28,914 nt of DNA from an uncultured Bacteroides sp. (GTDB taxonomy: Bacteria > Bacteroidota > Bacteroidia > Bacteroidales > Bacteroidaceae). The stretch spans positions 1-28,914 of the forward strand of contig NZ_CAJLKP010000078.1 of the NCBI RefSeq assembly GCF_905207245.1, written 5' to 3'. A program made the position numbers and the translations under genes. The notes beneath the pieces are model-generated. The model was not told where the DNA came from. It made no database searches and was given only the letters and a program-made list of their open reading frames with translations. Shown here one piece after another: positions 14,595 to 21,098 of the stretch. Within the stretch, counting starts at the first letter, position 1. Each line of letters begins with the position of its first letter.

Positions 14595-15140
14595 ATGATG
14601 AAAGCGGACATTTCAATCATACAAAGCAGAAAAGGTACCGAAATAGTAGTTTCGGGAAACAAAATCAACCGCAACGGAATCATAGCCGCCATTCTGCTTG
14701 CTCTGCCCATACTGGTGCTGTTCCGGTTGATTCATGGAGAAGAAATGACTCACATATCCTATCTGATATTCTGGTCATGCGCCCTGCCCGGTTTTGTAGT
14801 AAACTTATTGCTCCACGCCCTCTTCTTCGGAATATTCTCACCCAAAGGTTTCCGGTCCATATCCTTCGTGAAACATAAGGGGGGCATACGTTTCTGCCAT
14901 TGCAATGAACCCATAAGAATGTGGCAATATCGCACTGCCTGCTTTCTGCCTATTCTGTTATTAGGAATCATCCCACTCTCTTACGGCATGATAGCGGGAC
15001 ATTATTACAGTGCTTTATTCGGGACATTTCTGATTATCGGCAGTATCGATGACGTCTGTATCCTCTGGAAATTGCGTTCCTTCGGAAAAGATGCATTCAT
15101 CAATGACTGCTCACAAGAGTTACGGTTTCATATCTGGTGA
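14595..15140 (+). CDS. DUF3267-like membrane protein with a degenerate zincin motif
   Basis: 181 residues, with ATGATG directly after the TAG of the leader frame. Four hydrophobic segments are visible (about 28-46, 55-81, 115-134, 137-152). The pattern GIFSPKGFRSI, then FCHCNEPIRMWQYRTA, then IPLSYGMIAGHYYSALFG, then GSIDDVCILWKLR matches what I know of DUF3267, a family of putative membrane zincin peptidases. In that family a HExxH motif is expected in the second hydrophobic segment. Here the place reads N70-L-L-L-H74, so the first His and the Glu are missing while H74 and the distal D152/D153 remain. It is therefore probably inactive as a protease. It shares the tandem-box control region with the DUF3836 genes and converges with kinase 3. 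Confidence 0.7.
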   Translation: MMKADISIIQSRKGTEIVVSGNKINRNGIIAAILLALPILVLFRLIHGEEMTHISYLIFWSCALPGFVVNLLLHALFFGIFSPKGFRSISFVKHKGGIRFCHCNEPIRMWQYRTACFLPILLLGIIPLSYGMIAGHYYSALFGTFLIIGSIDDVCILWKLRSFGKDAFINDCSQELRFHIW

Positions 15141-15144
15141 TTGC

Positions 15145-15163
15145 CTGCAAACGCTCTTTGCAG
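15145..15163. terminator. Bidirectional hairpin between converging genes
   Basis: CTGCAAA (15145-15151) pairs with TTTGCAG (15157-15163) in the 29-bp gap between the DUF3267-like gene and kinase 3. No strong T-run is present on either strand. Confidence 0.4.
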
Positions 15164-15169
15164 ACACAA

Positions 15170-17380
15170 TCATTTTACCGGAAAATAAAGCGTAAACTCA
15201 CTAAAACGGCCTTCTTCACTCTCTACTTCTACCCTGCCCTCATGGGCCAGCATCACCTGCTGCACATAGTTCAGTCCTAAACCGAAGCCCGAAGCTCCAC
15301 CCTTATCACTACGTCCGGCTGCCGCAGAGCGCTCAAAGCGGTTGAAGATGCGCGACTGGTCTTTCAAAGAAATACCCAACCCGTCGTCACACACCTTTAT
15401 CTTGCAGAAACCTTTCTCCGACACACTGACAATATCTATTTTCACCTCTTCACGAGAATACTTGATAGCGTTGTCTATCAGATTGCCCAATACTTCGCGC
15501 AGACAGAAAGCATCCGCATAAACAGTCTCGCAACGGTGATAAACCGTATTGAATTCCACTTTTTTATTGACTTTCAAAGAAATCTTCGCTATCAAATCAT
15601 CGAGCAAAGGGCGCAGGGCGACTTCTTCCTTATGCAATTCCAGATGTCCTTCGTCCAATTGTGTCAGCATCAATACCCTGTTTGATAAAGCCGACAAATG
15701 CTCACTCTCTTCCGTCATTACCCGGCGGTATTTTTCTTCTTTTTCAGGCTTATCCGCCAACTTCCCGCCCGCCAGCACATGCGCCGCCATCAATATGGAA
15801 TTCAACGGAGACTTCATATCATGAATCATGGCATACGTGAAGTCTTTCTGGAACTGTTCCAGGCGGCGTTGCATACGGAGCACCTTTATCTGTCCGAAGA
15901 TGCAATCCAGCATCACCAGAAACATAATCCAGAGAGGAATCAACAAATACCAGATGGAAGACACCACATAGCGATATGGGTTCTTCACTATCCCCTGCAC
16001 ACAAAGCGTGCTGTCTTCCCTCAACGGTATAAACCGGGATGTATAGTCACTATACTTCACAGAAGTATACCCTGACTGTGCAACCGTACTGTCCGAAGGA
16101 TAACGGAACTGACGGACTCCACTACGCGATTTCATTCCCAACCGGCTGAGATGTCCGGCAAAGGCAGAATCCAGATACTGGGAATTCATCTCTACTCCTT
16201 CCAAGTGTTTCTGCATAATCAAAGCTGCACGAAGACGGTAATTTTGATCAATCGTATTGTGAATATGTACCACATACATGTTATTTATATGATACACCGA
16301 ATCTTTTCCCTTCAGAAATTCTTTTTGTTCTTTGGCAAAAGGTGTCTCGCTTATTTTTCTCTGTTCTTCAGGTTCTTTTTCTTCTTTGGGTTGCGAAAGG
16401 AATAATGCGTAGCGGTTATACATCACTTCATCATAAAAGGCAGCCTCAAAACAGTCGTTCACCTGATAAACCGTCTCACGGGCAGCCGTGCGATACAAAT
16501 AAACAAACCAGGCCACCATCAGTAAACAGCTTGCCAGCAGACTTATCATAAAGAATACCTTGAAAGAGTGCTGCTTACGTGCCCGCCTTTTCCGTTCTTC
16601 TTCTTTAGCAACGGAGAGTGTTTCTTCTGTCATGTCCAGAATATGCTTGCTCAATGTTTCTATCTCCTCCCACCGCTGTTCGGGAATCCGACTGCGCACT
16701 TCGCCTATCGGCAACCTCATTTTCTCTGCCAAAGTATAGAAAGCGGAACGTTGTTCTCCAATGCCACGGCGTTGACTGATGATATACTTCATCTGCTGCG
16801 CCCAGCTATAAATCAGGAAAGCAGTCAGCAACAGAGTAGGAAGAAACAGAAAGAATATGTCCTTTACAAGCGGAAGGAAAGGGGTGATAATAGCTGCTTC
16901 TATGGCTTCCCCTTTCTTTTCATTCAGCCAGGCAGTATCGGAGATTACTGTTTTGAAAAGCCGATAGGCAGAATACTGGCTATGGTCTTCTGCCGCATCA
17001 ATCCATACGGTTCGGTCTATGTTCTTCCATTTCAGTTTCTTTTCCAATGTCCTTTCCATCTCATCCAGAGGTATAGTCACCTGATAAACATCTTGCAGAA
17101 AAGAGGCGGCTTGCTGATATTCCCAAAATACCCGTTCATCATAAGGTCTTTTTGCATCTCTGGGTATGTATGAATAAAAGGGAATGGTATAGTCGGGGAA
17201 AGGCAGGTTGTTGATTTGATTATCCACCGTCTCTATAAAAGCCTGCCGGAAACATTCGTTCAGTGTACGCCGGGCTTCTTTCTTATAGTTGTCATAGGCA
17301 TACATCATCCCTCCCAATTGTATCACCACAACGAGAAACAGTCCTACAATAGAAAGGATGTAAAGCGAACGGAGCTTCAT
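15170..17380 (-). CDS. Sensor histidine kinase 3, internally duplicated sensor
   Basis: 736 residues with the same architecture. TM1 is at 7-27 and TM2 near 174-193. The pseudo-DHp (about 203-262) has AEKMRLP with E219 at the His position. TM3 is at 275-296, followed by the second sensor domain and TM4. The true DHp has H520 (MIHDMKSPLNSI). The ATP-binding domain has GNLIDNAIKY, a G1 box written DDGLGIS (Asp for the usual Asn after the key Asp) and GFGLGL. The two sensor halves resemble each other clearly here: LNECFRQAFIETV in the first and VNDCFEAAFYDEV in the second. The second sensor carries an insert rich in Lys and Glu (about 330-350). An ATPase gene, not a DUF3836 gene, lies directly upstream, and the DUF3836-3 partner is 1.7 kb away. 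Confidence 0.92.
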   Translation of the reverse strand: MKLRSLYILSIVGLFLVVVIQLGGMMYAYDNYKKEARRTLNECFRQAFIETVDNQINNLPFPDYTIPFYSYIPRDAKRPYDERVFWEYQQAASFLQDVYQVTIPLDEMERTLEKKLKWKNIDRTVWIDAAEDHSQYSAYRLFKTVISDTAWLNEKKGEAIEAAIITPFLPLVKDIFFLFLPTLLLTAFLIYSWAQQMKYIISQRRGIGEQRSAFYTLAEKMRLPIGEVRSRIPEQRWEEIETLSKHILDMTEETLSVAKEEERKRRARKQHSFKVFFMISLLASCLLMVAWFVYLYRTAARETVYQVNDCFEAAFYDEVMYNRYALFLSQPKEEKEPEEQRKISETPFAKEQKEFLKGKDSVYHINNMYVVHIHNTIDQNYRLRAALIMQKHLEGVEMNSQYLDSAFAGHLSRLGMKSRSGVRQFRYPSDSTVAQSGYTSVKYSDYTSRFIPLREDSTLCVQGIVKNPYRYVVSSIWYLLIPLWIMFLVMLDCIFGQIKVLRMQRRLEQFQKDFTYAMIHDMKSPLNSILMAAHVLAGGKLADKPEKEEKYRRVMTEESEHLSALSNRVLMLTQLDEGHLELHKEEVALRPLLDDLIAKISLKVNKKVEFNTVYHRCETVYADAFCLREVLGNLIDNAIKYSREEVKIDIVSVSEKGFCKIKVCDDGLGISLKDQSRIFNRFERSAAAGRSDKGGASGFGLGLNYVQQVMLAHEGRVEVESEEGRFSEFTLYFPVK

Positions 17381-17387
17381 TTTGTTA

Positions 17388-18707
17388 TTATTTTGGGGAC
17401 AAAGATACTGTTTTCAACATCCACTTCCATACAGGAAGGACATGAATCGTATATTCACCGGCATTTATATCTTCCTCTTCTTCAAGAGTCAGAATGAGTA
17501 ATTCACGGCATCCCGTAGCTTGAGCCGCTTCCAAAAGGCCATCTATTTCCCGCTGACGGGTATCTTCATCGTGCAAAGTATAGGTCACTTGAATCAAGTG
17601 GATCACTTCTTCATGATTAGTAATTACAAAATCACATTCTTTTTTACCCTTATAGTAATGTAAACCTCCCTGTACCGGCAAATTCCGGCGTAAATGAAGA
17701 TAAACAGCATTCTCAAGTAACTTACCATTATCTTCACTTTGAGGATTAAGCAACACAGAACGTAAGCCATTATCAATGCAATAATATTTCTTATCTCCAC
17801 TACTCTCTTTCACAAGTGAGGGTTCATACTTCGTTAACGGGAAAAACAGATAGATAGATTCAGTCTGTACAATTACGTCATACAAGGTATTCTTTCCGAT
17901 GCTGACCCCTTGCGATTTTAATTCGTTATAAATACGATTGATAGAGGTCGGTTTCGTCAAATTACTCATCACTCTCTTGATAAAGTAACGGACAGGCTCC
18001 GGATTCTTTATTTCATATCTTTCCAACAAATCCTTATAGAGCATTACAAAGAAATATTCCTGCAAAATACGGTCCTTCAACATAGAAATGGCAAGACTGA
18101 CTTCGGGAAAACCACCTTGATGCAGGTATTCTTTAAAAGCATTTACAATACGTGCCCGATATTCAGGTACATAATAATTGGTATCTACGCCTACGAATGA
18201 ACAATATTCCCGGAATGAAAGAGGAAACTCTTCGTACTGCAATGTTCGGCCCCGCAAAGAAGTGGCAAGTTCCGACGAAAGCATATTCGAGTTACTGCCC
18301 GTAATAAAGATGTGCTTACACTCCTGTTCATACACCCTGCGCACAAATGGTTGCCAATCTTCTGCCATTTGTATTTCATCGAAGAACATATAAACATCTT
18401 TCAGTGAAATATCAGGATATAGCTCCCGGTAAGCCTGCAGAATCTCATCCAAATTTTCAGCATTGAATTGCAAACGTTCATCATCGAAATTCAGAAAAAG
18501 TATCTGCTCCTTCCGGATACCTTTCTCCGAAATCAATTGATTAATTGCCAACAAGAATAAAGAAGATTTGCCACAACGCCTTACACCCGGAACCGTAATT
18601 ATCTTGTTACTATCTACGGGCAACGCCAATTCACGGGGATATACTTCCACAGGTAATCCTGCCTGGAAACCTGCAATCAACTGTTTTAGTAATTCCTTCT
18701 TCTTCAT
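17388..18707 (-). CDS. AAA_14/DUF4143 family ATPase
   Basis: 439 residues. The AAA domain has Walker A GVRRCGKSS (about 41-49), Walker B VYMFFDEIQ (about 105-113) and the sensor-like ITGSNSNML. The C-terminal half is the DUF4143 domain, with a nuclease-like pattern ENAVYLHLRR, then KGKKECDFVI, then IQVTYTL. Such proteins are common, often horizontally moved, and functionally undefined. The E/D-x-K/Q-like residues of DUF4143 recall restriction-type nucleases. It lies between kinase 3 and its expected DUF3836 partner, a place where the other modules have only an intergenic control region. The kinase 3 -7 box lies inside the last codons of this gene, indicating insertion. A link to the sensory island is not supported by anything else. 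Confidence 0.85.
   Translation of the reverse strand: MKKKELLKQLIAGFQAGLPVEVYPRELALPVDSNKIITVPGVRRCGKSSLFLLAINQLISEKGIRKEQILFLNFDDERLQFNAENLDEILQAYRELYPDISLKDVYMFFDEIQMAEDWQPFVRRVYEQECKHIFITGSNSNMLSSELATSLRGRTLQYEEFPLSFREYCSFVGVDTNYYVPEYRARIVNAFKEYLHQGGFPEVSLAISMLKDRILQEYFFVMLYKDLLERYEIKNPEPVRYFIKRVMSNLTKPTSINRIYNELKSQGVSIGKNTLYDVIVQTESIYLFFPLTKYEPSLVKESSGDKKYYCIDNGLRSVLLNPQSEDNGKLLENAVYLHLRRNLPVQGGLHYYKGKKECDFVITNHEEVIHLIQVTYTLHDEDTRQREIDGLLEAAQATGCRELLILTLEEEEDINAGEYTIHVLPVWKWMLKTVSLSPK
17400..17407 (-). promoter_or_regulatory. -7 box (TATCTTTG) of kinase 3 within the ATPase 3' end
   Basis: TATCTTTG on the minus strand, 19 bp before the kinase 3 ATG at 17380, the same spacing as at kinase 2. 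Upstream sequence is ATPase coding DNA, so no tandem boxes remain near it. Confidence 0.55.
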
Positions 18708-18745
18708 AAAGACAGTTTATTTAATTTCTTTCCTTCTTGAAAAGA

Positions 18746-18753
18746 CAAAAATA
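18746..18753 (-). promoter_or_regulatory. -7 box (TATTTTTG) of the ATPase gene
   Basis: TATTTTTG on the minus strand, 38 bp before the ATG at 18707. The flanks are very A/T-rich and no -33 TTG is obvious. Confidence 0.45.
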
Positions 18754-18836
18754 CAAAAAACTTTCTTTTTGAAAAAGAAACATCTGGTAAATTCTGAAAA
18801 AACATCTACTATCCCATCACTTCACCACCCTACCCT

Positions 18837-18941
18837 GGATGTATCCGGGACGTACTTGCTCCGTACATTCTTCGGTCAGAAGTACCTCTAAGCGAAGAAA
18901 CACTGGAGTTGGTACGGAGCAAGTGCATCCCGGGTACGGAT
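18837..18941. repeat. Long inverted repeat between the ATPase and DUF3836-3
   Basis: Arms of about 30 nt (18837-18866 and 18912-18941) are inverted, with a perfect 15-bp core ACTTGCTCCGTAC plus CCGGGA blocks. In the 45-nt loop TTCTTCG (18868-18874) pairs with CGAAGAA (18893-18899). The GC-rich arms stand out in AT-rich surroundings. It could be the end of a mobile segment, a regulatory RNA hairpin or a recombinase site. Confidence 0.55.
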
Positions 18942-18994
18942 TTGATAAGATACAAAGCTGCAATTGTAGTTGATAAAATCATCGGTATTTCTGT

Positions 18995-19027
18995 GTTAAC
19001 CTAATGATAACATTGCAATAACATTCA
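18995..19027. promoter_or_regulatory. Tandem 11-bp boxes, copy 5, before DUF3836-3
   Basis: GTTAACCTAAT, GATAACATTGC, AATAACATTCA. This is the most diverged set, but spacing to the -7 box is kept at 17 bp. Confidence 0.75.
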
Positions 19028-19044
19028 TCCTCGTGCCTCTGCCC

Positions 19045-19052
19045 TATCTTTG
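19045..19052 (+). promoter_or_regulatory. -7 box (TATCTTTG) of DUF3836-3
   Basis: A perfect TAnnTTTG match followed by CAACATC, with the same leader as in copies 1 and 2. Confidence 0.75.
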
Positions 19053-19099
19053 CAACATCGAAAGAAACAAAAATGTATAACTTAAAAAATAAAACGATT

Positions 19100-19585
19100 A
19101 TGAAAGCTTTAGTATTATCAGTAGTATTTGCATTGACATCAGTAGTAAACGCAGTAAGCGGAAACAATCTGGAAGGCTTCGCCTACAACACGGAAATGAA
19201 CGAGGGCCGCGTAAAGACGGAAACCGTATTCAAAGTAGAAAACAAGAAGTATCTGCATCATCATTTGCAGTATAACTATGCGTACAATGCCGAAGGACGT
19301 GTATCAGCCAAAGAGGTATTGAAATGGAACAAGGAAAACCAAAGTTTTGAGAAACAATATTGCCTGAACTTCTCTTATGACGGAACTGATATAAACGTGG
19401 AATACGTAGCATGGAACAACCAAACGAACGCTTACGCCGATGTAAAAGCAAAAGCTGTTTACCAGATAAACGCAATGGGTGCGAATTATCAAAGTTATAA
19501 ATGGAATAAGAAAGACAATTCCTGGAACCTGACGGCAGAACACAGCACGCAACCGGAAGAAATTATGCTGTTTGCCGAAAAGTAG
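19100..19585 (+). CDS. Secreted DUF3836-type protein 3
   Basis: 161 residues. The start at 19100 opens the same signal peptide as copies 1 and 2 (MKALVLSVVFALTSVVNA). The frame also contains an ATG at 19073 in the leader, which is rejected for the same reason as there. The mature part is more diverged (EGFAYNTEMNEGRVKTETVF) but keeps YAYNAEGRVSAKEVLKWN, QYCLNFSYD and VEYVAWN, and ends in MLFAEK. It has its own tandem boxes and a strong terminator. By analogy its kinase partner is number 3, from which it has been separated by the ATPase gene. Confidence 0.88.
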   Translation: MKALVLSVVFALTSVVNAVSGNNLEGFAYNTEMNEGRVKTETVFKVENKKYLHHHLQYNYAYNAEGRVSAKEVLKWNKENQSFEKQYCLNFSYDGTDINVEYVAWNNQTNAYADVKAKAVYQINAMGANYQSYKWNKKDNSWNLTAEHSTQPEEIMLFAEK

Positions 19586-19610
19586 TCTGCCAGCTCAAAG
19601 ATGCTATAAT

Positions 19611-19644
19611 AAAGCGCCAGAATGATTTCTGACGCTTTATTTTT
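19611..19644 (+). terminator. Terminator of DUF3836-3, probably bidirectional
   Basis: AAAGCGCCAGAA (19611-19622) pairs with TTCTGACGCTTT (19627-19638), with one mismatch, followed by ATTTTT. The convergent DUF4185 gene ends at 19670, so it likely serves both. Confidence 0.8.
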
Positions 19645-19669
19645 GATTAATACCCTTTTTATTAAATTC

Positions 19670-21097
19670 TCATTTACTAAATAGCTCCACAGACATCAAA
19701 TATGAATTATAGGGTAGCCACATAGACATGATAAAATAGAGTGTATCGCCTTTAAGTGATAGCGGATGAATATACGACCCATAGAGCTGGGCATATTGCC
19801 AGCCATCCACTATCTTTGCGGGTTCACTCCACGGACCTGTTATATGATCGGCTGCACGGAAAGAAATCTCATAGCGAAGGCCATTGAAATAAAGCAATAT
19901 CCACTTGTTGAACTCCGGATGATAAGCCACGGAAAGTTCCCCGGCTATATCATCGAAAAGCGGGACAGCAGCCGCCTCATTATCTTTCACCCAGCCGCCA
20001 CCGTTCCAGAACTCATATTCTGCCTGATTTTCAATATCTTCTTCACGGAAGCGGGCAAGGTGGGGTTTATTATCACGTCCTGTGATAGTACCTACCATAT
20101 AGACATAACCGTCTTTTTTAAAATAGCCCACTTGACCGAAGTTGCTCATTGAACCGAACTTTACATCCTGACAACGCTTCCAGGTTGCCCCATTATCCAT
20201 AGATTTATAAAGGCTTGAATAATTGGTCACCCATCCCGCCCAATTACGGATATTCATATAATGGACATAATCGGCACCATTGGCACGAATAGCGGCTGTA
20301 GGAATGGAAGTCCAATCTCCATTGCCACTGCCATCCTTACCTCCATAACAGATTTCACGGGCACTCTTACCACTTTCATCCATAGCCGCACCATTGATGG
20401 CGAGCCCGTCAGAAAGATTGGTGTCCTCGGAAAAGAGCAGCACATTGCTTCTCCAACTGCCACCATTGGGTCCCGGATTAACAAAATTAGGATAGAAATC
20501 ACTGCCAAACGTATCACCAAAGAAAAGGCCATAACGTCCCGGTTGAAGCTCCCAGACAATTCCCAAATCGGTGCCACCCACATTATACAGCTCATTGGTA
20601 CGGTTATTCACCTCAAACTCCACAGCAGGCAGTCCGTTCACTCCATTTACTTCTGCACCGGTAATCCGGGACACACATTTCAGGTTGGTAAAAGCTAATG
20701 CTTTCGACACATTGACAGTGCCTCTATTCACCATCAGTTGAACGGCTTCTGATGATTTATTGTCACTGCCTACTGCCACAAATTCAAGAGTAAACCGGGC
20801 ATCATCATTTTCCTTCACAGTATATTCATAGATATACTTTGCCGAAAGGCTGGCCTTCATATATTTCTCAGTCATGCCTTTCGTATCATCGGTTTTCGTG
20901 ATTTCCAGATAAGCTAATTGTGCAAAGCCATCAACCGTCACTTCAACAGACGCCTTTCCATTGTCAGCCGTAACCTCACTTTTGGAAAGCCGCACATTCA
21001 GAGTTGGAGTTTCATCATCCGAATCTGATTTCTCACAGCTTGCAAGTCCCCACGTCATCAGAAGACTTGCAAGTAACAGTATATATTTCCTTCTCAT
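19670..21097 (-). CDS. DUF4185 lipoprotein, GH183-type glycosidase
   Basis: 475 residues from the ATG at 21097, one base after the stop of the GH97 gene. A longer frame starting at 21136 overlaps GH97 and hides the signal. Lipobox LLMTWGLASC, then an acidic linker and an immunoglobulin-like domain of about 100 residues, then the DUF4185 beta-propeller (GIVWELQPGRYGLFFGDTFG, WRSNVLLFSEDTNLSDG, LARFREEDIE, YHPEFNKWILLYF). DUF4185 proteins have been described as endo-D-arabinanases (GH183), to my knowledge. Predicted to sit on the cell surface and start polymer cleavage. Last gene of the leftward PUL operon. Confidence 0.8.
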   Translation of the reverse strand: MRRKYILLLASLLMTWGLASCEKSDSDDETPTLNVRLSKSEVTADNGKASVEVTVDGFAQLAYLEITKTDDTKGMTEKYMKASLSAKYIYEYTVKENDDARFTLEFVAVGSDNKSSEAVQLMVNRGTVNVSKALAFTNLKCVSRITGAEVNGVNGLPAVEFEVNNRTNELYNVGGTDLGIVWELQPGRYGLFFGDTFGSDFYPNFVNPGPNGGSWRSNVLLFSEDTNLSDGLAINGAAMDESGKSAREICYGGKDGSGNGDWTSIPTAAIRANGADYVHYMNIRNWAGWVTNYSSLYKSMDNGATWKRCQDVKFGSMSNFGQVGYFKKDGYVYMVGTITGRDNKPHLARFREEDIENQAEYEFWNGGGWVKDNEAAAVPLFDDIAGELSVAYHPEFNKWILLYFNGLRYEISFRAADHITGPWSEPAKIVDGWQYAQLYGSYIHPLSLKGDTLYFIMSMWLPYNSYLMSVELFSK

Positions 21098-21098
21098 A

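Noticed and set aside
18837..18941. Insertion sequence at the inverted repeat
   Set aside because: No transposase frame lies between or near the arms and no target duplication is evident, so it is kept only as an inverted repeat.
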